NCBI GenBank assembly: GCA_016197225.1
Contig: JACPWC010000114.1
Location: 106,016 to 170,015, forward strand
Length of the DNA stretch: 64,000 nt
Direction of reading: 5' to 3'
Origin: Chloroflexota bacterium
Lineage (GTDB): Bacteria; Chloroflexota; Anaerolineae; Anaerolineales; VGOW01
Under the pieces are notes generated by a model that was not told the DNA's origin, ran no database searches, and saw only the letters and a program-made list of their open reading frames with translations. Positions 41,261 through 50,873 of the stretch are shown here, piece after piece. Each line of letters begins with the position of its first letter. Within the stretch, counting starts at the first letter, position 1. A program made the position numbers and the translations under genes.

Positions 41261-44200
41261 TTACGGACTGCCGATGGCGTAGAAGGTGTTGTTGCGGCTG
41301 GGCGCAAACACCATGCCATCGTTGCCGATGATCACGCCGCCCACCGACGTGCCTTGTGTGGCAATCTTCTTGCTGAAGACCATGAAAGGCGGCGGCGCAA
41401 AACGATAGAAAGCCCGCAGGTAGCCGCCGCTGTCCAGCACGTAACTCCAGCCGTTGTCGTCAATCACCGGCGAACTTGTGCCAAGCGTCTGAGCGAATGT
41501 CCAGAACGTTGTCACCGAAGATCCCGGATCGCCCGTCCACAGGACGCGATAGAATCGCGTGCCGGCGGTGAAGACGACGATGTCGTTGCCGGAGAAGGGA
41601 TCATTTTGAATGGCCGGGGCTACGCCGTCGCCGATCGCGCCGACGCCAGTCGCGACCAGAACCGCGGCTGGAGACGGCACCAGCAGATTGACATTGTACA
41701 GCTTGCCGGTGTTGTTCAACACCCACAGGTCGTCGCCGATGACCGCCGGGGTGGTGTTGACCGTGCCGGTCGTTCCAATCGTCACCGGCCAACCCGCCGT
41801 CTGCGCGCCGGTGGCGGCGTTGAAGGAGTACATCTTGTTGGCCGAGCCGACGATTACGGCGTCTGTCGCCGTATCGAAGTAAACCGGCGACGACGCGCCC
41901 GTGCCTGCGCCCAGCGTTTGCACCCAGCGGCGGGCGCCGTTCCAGTACACAGCGTGCAAGCGATCAACCGCCGCATCTTCGACGATGTAGATCGTGCCGT
42001 CCGGGCCGATGAGGGGTGACGACTTGGAAATGTCCAGGCCCAGGTCAACGCGCCACCTCACTTCACCTGCCGGGTTGGTGGCGTAGGCGTTCAGAGCAGT
42101 CAGGAAGCCGTCCTTCGCGCCGACGATAACGTAGACCGTGTCATCGGCGCACTCGCCTGGCGTAGCCGGGCAATTCGTGGAGTTGTTGTCGTTCACCAGC
42201 AACAGGGCCGGCGAAGCGCCGCCGAGCGGAATGCCCAACGTTCCCAGATTGTAAGCCCACGCCTGCGTGCCGTTCACTGCGTCGCGAGCAATGACGTTTT
42301 GACCGCTGGTGTAGAACAACAGACCGCCAGGGAAGATCACTGTGGGCGGGCCGAGCACCGGCGTGCGCGGCGGGGCCAGAGTGGTCGTCGTGGCCTTCGT
42401 CCAGTGGACGATGGGCGTGCGATGGCCTGCGCCCAAAGTGTTCAGGCCGGTGTGAATTGCATCGTGCTGGAACATGGGCCAGGGCGCTTCGGTGTAAAGG
42501 TCACAGTCGGGGCAGGCGGCCGCGCCCCCGGCAAAGCGCCGCAAGTTGTCGTCAATGGAAGGCACGTAAAGGTTGGCCAGGGCGTCCATTGCCAGCGCGC
42601 CGGCGGCGCTGGCCGCAGTCGTGCCAACGCCGATTCGTTTGGGCCAGCCGGTGAAGTTCACCGGATTCCAGACGAGAGGATCGGGAACCAGGGCGCTGTC
42701 AACCCGGTACAGCAATCCGTCCGCGCCGCCGATGTGAACAAAGCCGCCGCTGTCTACCAACGGGGTGGAGTTGGTGAAGTTTGTCGCCAGCGTACTAAGC
42801 GTCGGCGTCACACTGCTCAGTGAACCCAAAGAGGTGTTGGCGCGATACAACGTCTTGCCAATCGCAAAGTAGATGAAACTGTTAGCGCCATTCGTCGCCA
42901 GCGAGGAGGAGCCGACCGCGCCAGTGAGGGTCGTGTTGCTCACAAACGCGGCGACATTGACGCCAGTGAATGTAGCGCCGCCCAGGAAGCCATATAGCTT
43001 GGCCGAGGTCGTCATCACGTAAATCGTGTTGCTGATCCGCAGGGGGGCCGAAGCCACCTGGCCGGTGAGGACGATACTGCTTCCGGCAATTGCGCCGGTG
43101 TTGGCGTTTACTTTATACAGCTTATCGGAGCCGACAAAGATGAAATCGGGGTCAACCGCCTCGTCCCAGTACATTGGCGACGAGGTGCCGGGGCCGACGC
43201 CCAGGTTCGTTGACCACAGCAGGCCGCCGGTTGCCAGGCTGATAGCATGCAAGCGATCCACAGCGCCGTCTTCCAGAACGTAAACCAAAGAGTTGCGCCC
43301 GATCAATGGTGAAGCTTTGGATGTGTTCAGGCCAACATCCACCGACCAGACCGGCCCGGCGCTGGAACTGCCCGGATCGTAAGCCCGAACCACGCCGTTG
43401 TTGTCGGCCACAATCACCCGCGTGCCAATGCCGGGGGCGCTTGTGACCACTGCCGGAGAAGCGTAACCGGTGATGGAACTGGTCGCGCCCATATCGTAGC
43501 TCTTGGTGATCAGGCCGGTGCTGACGTTAAAGACGTTCAGGTAACGCCCGGCGGTGAAGTAACCCTGGCCGGCGTTGTCAATGACCGGCGCGCGCACGTC
43601 GCCCAGGCCGGGTATCGTGGCCTGTTCAACGGCCAGCGACGATACTGGCAGGCCGGATGATCCGGTGTGTAGATCCGTCTTCTGGAAGAGGGGCCACGCG
43701 CCGTCTATGGTGATGCCACTGCCAGATGCGCCACTGCCATCGAAGACAAGCAGTTTGCCGCTTTGGATCGGCCAGATGAGGGTGTCACTATCAATGAACG
43801 CGCCCGAGCCGGCCATGCTACCGCCGAAAGCGCCGCTGGCGTAAGCCACGCTGGTCATGTCTTCCCGGACGACGTACATCTTTCCATCCGTTGAGGCAAT
43901 ATAGATGAAGTCGCCAACGCCCAGGCCGCCCAGCGGAGACGAGTCGCCCAAGTCGCCGCCCAGGAGGAGCGAGTCTGTATCGGTGAGGCTGGCGCCGTCG
44001 GTGACTTTGCGATACAACCTTGTGCCCAGGCCAAAGAAGACTTCGGCGCTCCCGCCGTTGATCAAGACAAACGGGGCCGCCGACTTGCCGCCGGCTGCCG
44101 CGCCGTCAGCGTCGCCCAGATCATGAGTCGTGCCGTTAGTATCCACCTTCCACAGCTTGCCACTCTTGTTCACCACGTAGTAGCCGTCGAGTCCGCCAGA

Positions 44201-47200
44201 GCCGCTGATCACGACCGGCGAGCCATTGGTTGCGCCGATGGCCGCCGGGAAACCGGCAACGGCGTTGCCGGTCGCGTCAATGTTGAAGGCGTAGAGTCCG
44301 CCGCCCCCGGCCACGACGACTGTGCCGCCGTTGATGGCCGGCGACGAGGTTCCGGTCGAGTCGCCGATAGCTTTCTTCCAAACAACCGAGCCTTTGTAGT
44401 CCACCGCCACCAGGTTATCGGCGGCGGGGCTGACGTTATCCTCGACGACGAAGATCAGGCCGTTGGCGCCGCTCGAGACCGCAACCGAAGCTTTGGAGAT
44501 GTTGTTGCCAACGTCGGTCTTCCACATCAGCACGCCACTGGCCTCTACCGTGCCATCATCTTGAACCACTCGAAGCGCATGCAGGTTGCCGTCCGCGCCG
44601 GCCAGGTACAGAATGCGATTTGTGCCGTTGGTGGTGCCAATGGCCGGCATGCCATAAGCGCCCGCCGTCACCGCCACGCCAAGATCGTACGACCACTTCG
44701 CCGTGTCGCTGGCCGGCGAACGAGCATAGAGAGTCTTGCCAGAGATGAAGTAAATGCGATCTTTTAGGGGCGTGGTGTCAATCACCGGCGGGCGGATGGG
44801 GGCAACCGCCGTGTAGAGCCGCGACTGCCTCATACTGGCCCCGCCGGGGTTGCCCGTGCCGGGGTTGCGATTGCTGGCTTTCTGGAAAGTGGGCCACTGC
44901 ACTCCGGCCAGGTTACACCCGCCGCAGGCGGCTTCCACTGCGCCAAAAGCGTAAAGCTTGTCGTCTGCCGAGGGCCAGAGCAAGATGCCATCGCCCCCTC
45001 CGGCGGTCGGGTTATTGATGATCGCGCCGGCATTAGCCATGGAACCGGCGGCAGTGTAAACGAGAGTCGCTGTGACACCGGCGCGGGTGACCCACCACAA
45101 CTTGAAGTCGCTCGTGCCAAAGAAGACGTTGCCGGCGGCGTCAACCACAGGCGTGCTGTTGGTCGTCAAGCCGGTGCTGCCGGTGATGGTAACCACCGCC
45201 CCGCCGCCAATATCCCAACGCTGGAGCTTGCCGCCCAGCGTCCAATAAATACAACCGTCGCCGCCACAACCGCCGGAGTCGAATGCCAGCGAGCCTGAGC
45301 CAGTGCCGGTGGGCGCATCGCCCACCCGAGTCGCCGCCCCGCCAGCAACCGGCACCCGGTAAAGATCGCCCAGGCTGTTGAGAGCGTACAAATTCGAGCC
45401 GACGAGCAGAGGCGCGCCGGACACGGTTCCTGTGTCCGGCGCAATGCCATCGGTCCAACCCGGACATGGGATGGGCAGAGGCGGTGGATTATTGGGATCA
45501 GGATCAGCCACGAGAAAACCGTAAAGTTTCGCCCCGCCTACAAACACGCAGTCACCCGTGATCGTGCCGGGTGCGCCGCCGTCAAAATAGACTGGAGAAG
45601 ATGTGTTGACGCTGGCGCCGATGCTCGCCGACCAGCGCACCGAGCCTAAATGTGAGACGGCGATCAAGCGGTCAGTCACGCCGTCTTCTACAACATAAAC
45701 CGTGCCATCATCGCCGATGACGGGTGAGGCTTTGGAGATGTCGAAGCCAAGATCATTGGCCCACACCCGAATCCCACCGGGAGGCCCACCTGGAGTTGGA
45801 TCGTTATCGGCCCGAACGGCATGCAGAACACCATCTTTACCGCCCACATATACGACGCCTTCATCAAAGCCCGGCTCGGTAACATCCGGAGCCGAGACCG
45901 CCGGAGCGGCAAAGCCGGTGGCAGTTCCGGCCAGGCCGAGGTCGTAAGACCACAAAATGTTGCGCGTTGTGAGATCGAGGGCGCGCAAATAACGACCGGT
46001 GACAAAGTACGTGATTCCATCCGGGTTGTCGTTCAACCCGATCTTCCCGGCCACCGGCGGGAAAACGTCGCCGCCGGGGGCGCGAGTCCAAAGCGGCGAC
46101 CACAAACCCGCCGGGGTGGCCACTGTCAACGTAGTTGAAGCACCAGTGCGAGTCGTCCCGCGCTGGAAGAGCGGCCAGGCCGAAGCTTGTTCCGATTTGC
46201 AAGTGAAGCACGAGGCCGGCAGAGTGCCAAAGAGTCGCAGGTTGTCGTCGTTGGAGGGGACGAATAGCCAGCCGGCGTTATTTGAATCGGCGGCAATGGC
46301 TAAACCACCGGCGGTGCTGCCGGCCGCTGTTCTCGGCCAGCCGGACAGGTGAACCATCGTTCCAAGGTCAGCATCCAGAGCATACACCTTGCCATTGCTC
46401 GCGCCGAAGAACACCACGCCCTGATCAGTCGCCGGGTTGGCCGTCACCGGAGTCGAATCGGTGAGGCTGGCCCCGGGTATGTCCAAGAAATCGGTGCGGT
46501 CTGGATTCGTTGCGTCGAGCGTGTCGGTGGTTGAGCGGTAGCGATACAACTTGCTTCCCTGGCCCCAGAACAAAAGATACTCGCTGGTGCCTGTGTCGAG
46601 ATAAGCGCCGAGCGAGCCGCTGGCATGCGCCCCGGGGACCGCATCGGAGACGCGAATGGCCGTGGCCGCGGCATTGGCCGGGTCGGGAACGTAATACAGG
46701 TCGCCCAAACTGTTGACGGCGTAAACGAAGTCGTTGACCACCAGCGGCGCGGTCGGCACGGTAGCCGCCTCAGCGCCGGTCTTCAACGGCAACGCCCAGT
46801 CAATGCCGCCCCAAACGGTGATGGAATACAACTTGTCGGCGCCGACGAAGATGCGGTCATTGCTGATCGTGCCGCCGCCGCCGTCCCAATAGACAGGCGA
46901 CGAAGTGCCCGCGCCCGGGCCTAGATTGACGACCCACCTTTGTTTACACCCTACCGGGTCAACCGAAATCAGGCGGTCTATCGCGGCATCGTCCACCAGA
47001 TAAACCGAGCCATCAGCGCCGATGAGAGGCGAAGCCTTGCTCAGGTTCGTGCCGAGCTTGGCCGACTTGCAGGCCGCATTGGTGTCCACCCGGCCATCAA
47101 TGGCATTGATTCTATAGAAGTAGCCGTCGCCGCTGCCGACATAGACGTATATTTCATCGTCGCTAGAAACGCCGAGCGTGCCATTATTTTTGTAGTCGGT

Positions 47201-49429
47201 GACGGCTGGCGCGCCGGGGCCGGTGGTCGCGCCCGCCACACCTAAGTCGAATGACCAGGCAACGTTGCCCGAATCCGGATTGAGGGCGTAAAGGTAGCGG
47301 CCAGCCTTGACGTACACCAGGCCGCGCGGCCAGGGGAAGTCGGAGTCGGTGGGGCCGACGGTAACGGAGCGAACGTCGGCGGCCAGTTTCGCCGTCCATA
47401 ACAAAGCCGCGTTTGCGTCCACCACAGAGGCGCTGGCGCCCTTGCGCCCGGCGTCGGCTTGAAACAGCGGCCAGGGGCCAAGCGGCACGCAAGCCGCAGG
47501 CAAACAATCGAGAGGCGCCGTGATATTGATAGCATCCATGAAGAGCGTGCCTGCGCCCCACAAGCTATCTTTGCCGGGCGCGCCGGGGTCGTTGTCAAGA
47601 TCGACAAGATTGTTTTCAAAGAAGTTTCGGATCTGAAGAGGCGAAAAGCCCGGGTTGTTTTGTATGAAGAGCGCCACTGCGCCCGACACGTGAGCCGCCG
47701 CCGCCGAGGTGCCGCAGAAGCCAGCGCCGCCGCTTCCATTAAAGAGGTTGGTGGTAGTGCAAGCCGGGGCGGCGATGTCGGGTTTGATGGCTCCGGTGGG
47801 GTTGCCGCCAGGCGGCTCCGCGCCGCCCGGTTCATTCACCGGGCCTTGCGAACTATCGGGCGAGAGCGAGGCCGTGTTCAGCCAGTTGAACGCGCCCACA
47901 GTGAAAGCCGCATCAGCATCCGCCGGGCTGACCAGACTGCTGGCCGAGGTGAAGTATTCCAGCGGCCAATTGGTGTACAACTCAAGGTAATCGCTGGCCG
48001 CGTCCGTGTTGACCCGTTGAACGACGATAGACACCTTGCCGCCGGTTGGCACACAGGCCGACACGGATTCAATCGGCCAGGGGTAGCCGTTCTGTTGATC
48101 GTTGCTGCTCACGCCAACGTCAGTCCACACGCCGTTGGCAAATCGCTTTACGCTCAAAGTGAAGTCGCGGCCCGGCGACGCATTGTCCCAATCGTTCCAC
48201 GACAGGGCGGCTATTACCGTGCGGCACGCGCCACTGCTGGGCCAGCCAATGATTTCATTGTAAATGTCAGGCGTTCCAATCGGAACCCAGTTGTGGGCGT
48301 GAGTCAAAACAGGGTCAAACGAGTCGGCAAAGGCCTGTTCCTGGTGGCCGAAAGCCTGGTTGCCAGCGCCCATCACAAACAAAATCCCGGCGCTATCCAC
48401 CCGGTTGACCGAGTCCACCAGCGGGTTGGGGCCGCCGACCGCGTCATTGCCATCGCCATCGTCGTAGTTCAGGAAACCGATTGACGAGTTAATGACGTCC
48501 ACGTTCTGAGTGATCAACCAGTCCATCGCTTCGGCAAATTCAAGGTCGGTGCTGATCGTCACCAGCCACATCTCAACACCGGGCGCCATGTCGTAAAGCG
48601 TTTGGGCCACCTGCGTGCCGTGCGTGCTTGTGCCCAGGCTGTTATTTGAAAGGAAAGATTTGGTGTGGATCAAACTGGCCGGCGGCAGATCGTTATTGAG
48701 CAAACCTGTGTAACCGGCAAAGCCAACGTCAATCACCGCCACCTTGACTCCCTTGCCGGTGATGCCGAGAGCATGCCAGTCATCGGCGTTCGACCGGCCC
48801 ACGCCTTCGGAGCTATAAGTGCCGGCCAGCGGCTCGGCCAGCACCGGCAGGCGCACACCGCTAAACACCGGCCCCTCGGCCAGCGCGTAAACATTGGCGA
48901 GCGGCAAACTGATCTGAAGCCAGCCATCTGTGTCGGCTTCAATCAAGCCGCCCAAAGCGGCCACCAGTTGGCGGGCGTCATGCAAGGTTTGGCCGTCGGC
49001 CAACACTGCCGTTACTTGCACATTCTCATCAGAATTTTGTAAAGCCACACTCATAGATTGCGCCAGCGCGCTTGCATTGGCCGCGCCGCCCTGAGTGTAA
49101 GCATCGGCAAGCTGCCTGAGGCTACTGCTCAGCCGAGGGTGCGTGGCGGTGGAGGTGGTGGAGGTTGAAGCAGAGGAGGCCGTGGCTGTTGCTTCCGGGG
49201 TCGCCGTCTCAGTCACCGCTTCAGTCGGGGTCGCCGTCTCGGTTGGGGCAACTGTTTCGGTCGGGGTCGCCATCTCAGTCGGAGCAGGAGTATCCGCCGG
49301 AGTGGTGGTTTCGGTTGGGGTGGCATCGCCGCCCTCCTGAGCGACGGTGATCCCGTTAGGAACGATCAGGGTAACAAGAAGTAAAAGGGTCAATAAGTTT
49401 TGTAATGAGCGGGCAAGCTTCCGGGACAT
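41261..49429 (-). CDS. giant exported S8 subtilisin-like protease with five PQQ-like propeller modules (copy B)
   Basis: 2722 aa. Signal peptide (LLTLLLLVTLIVPNGITVAQ), Thr/Pro-rich repeat linker to ~95, then an S8 domain with D234 (VAVIDVG), H270 (TSTHGTQVA), oxyanion Asn in GAGNQA and S575 in GTSAAAAHVSG. Five propeller modules begin near residues 643, 1075, 1500, 1913 and 2308, with the same module order as copy A, including the missing CxxC in module 4. An AGGAG lies 10 nt before ATG. The protease motif differs from the common GTSMAAPHVAG at three sites, but the triad is complete. Likely secreted or retained at the surface; partner unknown. Confidence 0.9.
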   Translation of the reverse strand: MSRKLARSLQNLLTLLLLVTLIVPNGITVAQEGGDATPTETTTPADTPAPTEMATPTETVAPTETATPTEAVTETATPEATATASSASTSTTSTATHPRLSSSLRQLADAYTQGGAANASALAQSMSVALQNSDENVQVTAVLADGQTLHDARQLVAALGGLIEADTDGWLQISLPLANVYALAEGPVFSGVRLPVLAEPLAGTYSSEGVGRSNADDWHALGITGKGVKVAVIDVGFAGYTGLLNNDLPPASLIHTKSFLSNNSLGTSTHGTQVAQTLYDMAPGVEMWLVTISTDLEFAEAMDWLITQNVDVINSSIGFLNYDDGDGNDAVGGPNPLVDSVNRVDSAGILFVMGAGNQAFGHQEQAFADSFDPVLTHAHNWVPIGTPDIYNEIIGWPSSGACRTVIAALSWNDWDNASPGRDFTLSVKRFANGVWTDVGVSSNDQQNGYPWPIESVSACVPTGGKVSIVVQRVNTDAASDYLELYTNWPLEYFTSASSLVSPADADAAFTVGAFNWLNTASLSPDSSQGPVNEPGGAEPPGGNPTGAIKPDIAAPACTTTNLFNGSGGAGFCGTSAAAAHVSGAVALFIQNNPGFSPLQIRNFFENNLVDLDNDPGAPGKDSLWGAGTLFMDAINITAPLDCLPAACVPLGPWPLFQADAGRKGASASVVDANAALLWTAKLAADVRSVTVGPTDSDFPWPRGLVYVKAGRYLYALNPDSGNVAWSFDLGVAGATTGPGAPAVTDYKNNGTLGVSSDDEIYVYVGSGDGYFYRINAIDGRVDTNAACKSAKLGTNLSKASPLIGADGSVYLVDDAAIDRLISVDPVGCKQRWVVNLGPGAGTSSPVYWDGGGGTISNDRIFVGADKLYSITVWGGIDWALPLKTGAEAATVPTAPLVVNDFVYAVNSLGDLYYVPDPANAAATAIRVSDAVPGAHASGSLGAYLDTGTSEYLLFWGQGSKLYRYRSTTDTLDATNPDRTDFLDIPGASLTDSTPVTANPATDQGVVFFGASNGKVYALDADLGTMVHLSGWPRTAAGSTAGGLAIAADSNNAGWLFVPSNDDNLRLFGTLPASCFTCKSEQASAWPLFQRGTTRTGASTTLTVATPAGLWSPLWTRAPGGDVFPPVAGKIGLNDNPDGITYFVTGRYLRALDLTTRNILWSYDLGLAGTATGFAAPAVSAPDVTEPGFDEGVVYVGGKDGVLHAVRADNDPTPGGPPGGIRVWANDLGFDISKASPVIGDDGTVYVVEDGVTDRLIAVSHLGSVRWSASIGASVNTSSPVYFDGGAPGTITGDCVFVGGAKLYGFLVADPDPNNPPPLPIPCPGWTDGIAPDTGTVSGAPLLVGSNLYALNSLGDLYRVPVAGGAATRVGDAPTGTGSGSLAFDSGGCGGDGCIYWTLGGKLQRWDIGGGAVVTITGSTGLTTNSTPVVDAAGNVFFGTSDFKLWWVTRAGVTATLVYTAAGSMANAGAIINNPTAGGGDGILLWPSADDKLYAFGAVEAACGGCNLAGVQWPTFQKASNRNPGTGNPGGASMRQSRLYTAVAPIRPPVIDTTPLKDRIYFISGKTLYARSPASDTAKWSYDLGVAVTAGAYGMPAIGTTNGTNRILYLAGADGNLHALRVVQDDGTVEASGVLMWKTDVGNNISKASVAVSSGANGLIFVVEDNVSPAADNLVAVDYKGSVVWKKAIGDSTGTSSPAINGGTVVVAGGGGLYAFNIDATGNAVAGFPAAIGATNGSPVVISGSGGLDGYYVVNKSGKLWKVDTNGTTHDLGDADGAAAGGKSAAPFVLINGGSAEVFFGLGTRLYRKVTDGASLTDTDSLLLGGDLGDSSPLGGLGVGDFIYIASTDGKMYVVREDMTSVAYASGAFGGSMAGSGAFIDSDTLIWPIQSGKLLVFDGSGASGSGITIDGAWPLFQKTDLHTGSSGLPVSSLAVEQATIPGLGDVRAPVIDNAGQGYFTAGRYLNVFNVSTGLITKSYDMGATSSITGYASPAVVTSAPGIGTRVIVADNNGVVRAYDPGSSSAGPVWSVDVGLNTSKASPLIGRNSLVYVLEDGAVDRLHAISLATGGLLWSTNLGVGPGTSSPMYWDEAVDPDFIFVGSDKLYKVNANTGAIAGSSIVLTGQVASAPLRISNTIYVMTTSAKLYGFLGGATFTGVNVAAFVSNTTLTGAVGSSSLATNGANSFIYFAIGKTLYRANTSLGSLSSVTPTLSTLATNFTNSTPLVDSGGFVHIGGADGLLYRVDSALVPDPLVWNPVNFTGWPKRIGVGTTAASAAGALAMDALANLYVPSIDDNLRRFAGGAAACPDCDLYTEAPWPMFQHDAIHTGLNTLGAGHRTPIVHWTKATTTTLAPPRTPVLGPPTVIFPGGLLFYTSGQNVIARDAVNGTQAWAYNLGTLGIPLGGASPALLLVNDNNSTNCPATPGECADDTVYVIVGAKDGFLTALNAYATNPAGEVRWRVDLGLDISKSSPLIGPDGTIYIVEDAAVDRLHAVYWNGARRWVQTLGAGTGASSPVYFDTATDAVIVGSANKMYSFNAATGAQTAGWPVTIGTTGTVNTTPAVIGDDLWVLNNTGKLYNVNLLVPSPAAVLVATGVGAIGDGVAPAIQNDPFSGNDIVVFTAGTRFYRVLWTGDPGSSVTTFWTFAQTLGTSSPVIDDNGWSYVLDSGGYLRAFYRFAPPPFMVFSKKIATQGTSVGGVIIGNDGMVFAPSRNNTFYAIGSP
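42505..47500. repeat. five ~1.25-kb propeller modules in copy B
   Basis: Modules start (minus strand) near 47500, 46205, 44930, 43690 and 42505. Matching modules of the two proteins look more alike than modules within one protein, for example C-x-D-C-D-L-Y-T at the start of module 5 in both. Confidence 0.7.
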
Positions 49430-49517
49430 GAGTCAGCACTCCTGAGAAAAGAGTTGAAGGTAGCCAAGGGGAACAATCATCCTTGCCTAGAGCAAATTCC
49501 GAGTTGATTTACGGGTT

Positions 49518-49554
49518 CCAGACTTCCGAAGTCTTGAAGACTTCGGAAGTCTGG
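49518..49554. repeat. 37-nt palindrome upstream of copy B
   Basis: 18-nt arms (49518-49535 and 49537-49554) around one G: CCAGACTTCCGAAGTCTT and its complement. It lies in the 5' leader expected for copy B. The rest of the 305-bp space before tRNA-Asp holds promoters only. Confidence 0.85.
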
Positions 49555-49610
49555 GCGGACGATGCCGTAAACCAACCTGGAAACCGCTCTAAACCGGCTA
49601 AAGTGCCAAG

Positions 49611-49619
49611 ATAGTAGCA
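49611..49619 (-). promoter_or_regulatory. extended -10 promoter for copy B
   Basis: Minus strand TGC-TACTAT, 180 bp before ATG 49429. Confidence 0.4.
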
Positions 49620-49687
49620 AAAAATTGTAAAATGCACACGCCGAAACCGTTTCAAATCTGTTTCACTCAAATCAGTTCTGCATTTGT

Positions 49688-49716
49688 TTGACAGCCAAGA
49701 ATCGGTATGGTATTAT
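49688..49716 (+). promoter_or_regulatory. consensus promoter of tRNA-Asp
   Basis: TTGACA (49688-49693), 17-bp spacer, TATTAT (49711-49716), 18 bp before the tRNA. Confidence 0.8.
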
Positions 49717-49734
49717 CTGCCCCGCGCTGTTACT

Positions 49735-49807
49735 GGACCCGTGGTGTAGCGGTTAACATGCGGCCCTGTCAAGGCCGAGATCGCGGGTTCGAATCCCGTC
49801 GGGTCCG
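49735..49807 (+). tRNA. tRNA-Asp (anticodon GTC)
   Basis: 73-nt cloverleaf: acceptor GGACCCG/CGGGTCC, D-arm with GCGG, anticodon stem CGGCC/GGCCG with loop CTGTCAA, T-arm GCGGG-TTCGAAT-CCCGT, discriminator G. Its 3' end runs straight into element genes, so it is the probable integration site. Confidence 0.95.
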
Positions 49808-49860
49808 CCGAGTTCGCCATCGGCCACGGCGCCTGGTCGCGCGGCGAGCCACTCACCTCG

Positions 49861-50607
49861 ATGGACTACGGTGCCCTTGCCAGCACCGAACGCCTCGCCC
49901 TGTTCTACGGCGCAGTGACCCCCCTGCTCCAACCCGGCCAATACGACAACATCACCCTCGTCGTCGGTTTGCCCGTTCCGCTTTTGCAGGATGCCGAGCA
50001 AGCCAAAGTGGTGCTCGAGGGCCTCAAGCGCTTCAAGCGTTGTCACGCCTTCACCATTGACGGCCACGAGTATACGCTCACCATCACCCACATCAAAATC
50101 CTGGCCCAACCGGTCGGCTCGTATGTTCAATGGCTCTACCCCGAAACCGACGCCGCGCCGCGTCCGGGCGGCTCCAAAGCCGAAGTCGCCGTGGTGGACA
50201 TAGGCTTCAACACACTCGACCTGTTCGTCATTCAGAATGGGCAAGTGGTGGAGCGGCATGTGGGCGGCGCTGAGGTCGGCGTCCGGCGGCTATTGGAACT
50301 CTCGGCCACCAACGGTTACGACCTGACCGAGATGGACGCCAAACTGCGCGATGGCTCTTTCAAGCCGGACAACGACCAGATGGCGATGTGGCTCGGCGAG
50401 ATTCTGGCCGCCATCAAGCGCACGTTCCCGTCGCTCAGGCGATTCAGCGCCGTCATCCCCAGCGGCGGCGGCGCGCTAGTGTTAGGGGAGCGTCTGCGGT
50501 ATGCGCTGGCCACGAAGGGTGCAGCTGTACACTGGCCCGACGACCCGGTCACTGCCAATGTGGTGGGCCTGTGGGTGTGGGCCAAGCGAGGGAGTCATGG
50601 AAGCTGA
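49861..50607 (+). CDS. ParM/StbA-like actin-fold ATPase, truncated at its N-terminus by the tRNA junction
   Basis: 248 aa from the first ATG, but the frame is open back to the tRNA and codes FAIGHGAWSRGEPLT just before, a conserved block of plasmid actin-like proteins. VVDIGFNTLDLFV (phosphate-2 loop) and IPSGGGALVLGE (adenosine loop) are present; the N-terminal phosphate-1 loop (DxGxGxTK) and about 50-60 residues are missing. ParM proteins push plasmids apart by forming filaments. Here the protein can hardly hydrolyse ATP, unless the missing part is restored when the element is a circle. It overlaps the next gene by 11 bp. Confidence 0.7.
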   Translation: MDYGALASTERLALFYGAVTPLLQPGQYDNITLVVGLPVPLLQDAEQAKVVLEGLKRFKRCHAFTIDGHEYTLTITHIKILAQPVGSYVQWLYPETDAAPRPGGSKAEVAVVDIGFNTLDLFVIQNGQVVERHVGGAEVGVRRLLELSATNGYDLTEMDAKLRDGSFKPDNDQMAMWLGEILAAIKRTFPSLRRFSAVIPSGGGALVLGERLRYALATKGAAVHWPDDPVTANVVGLWVWAKRGSHGS

Positions 50608-50821
50608 ACAAGGGCCGAGCCTGGTCATCACGGTCCGCATCTCCCTGCGGCACGGGCGCGACGACGATTTGATCGCGCTCTGCACCAACGCGCCCCGGCG
50701 CGGGCTGGCCAGCGCGATCCGTGAAGCGATGCGCAACGGCGTCAACCGGAAACCATCGAGCCAGGCGGGCGGCGAGGCAACGCCCGCCTTAGACCTGCAA
50801 CAACTGGGCTTTGAACTGTGA
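50597..50821 (+). CDS. small protein after the parM-like gene (possible partition adaptor)
   Basis: 74 aa. ATG 50597 follows GAGGGAG and overlaps the ParM-like stop by 11 bp. Sequence LVITVRISLRHGRDDDLIAL looks like a beta strand and helix; small genes after parM-type genes often encode DNA-binding adaptors (ParR/StbB-like). No firm match. Confidence 0.55.
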   Translation: MEAEQGPSLVITVRISLRHGRDDDLIALCTNAPRRGLASAIREAMRNGVNRKPSSQAGGEATPALDLQQLGFEL

Positions 50822-50832
50822 TGGGAGATGGC

Positions 50833-50859
50833 TTGTTACATGGCGCGACCATGTAACAA
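50833..50859. promoter_or_regulatory. perfect 11-bp stem-loop (operator or attenuator)
   Basis: TTGTTACATGG (50833-50843), 5-nt loop, CCATGTAACAA (50849-50859), 15 bp before ATG 50874. Possible operator for a partition protein, or a terminator/attenuator. Confidence 0.55.
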
Positions 50860-50873
50860 CGAGGTTTGCAATC

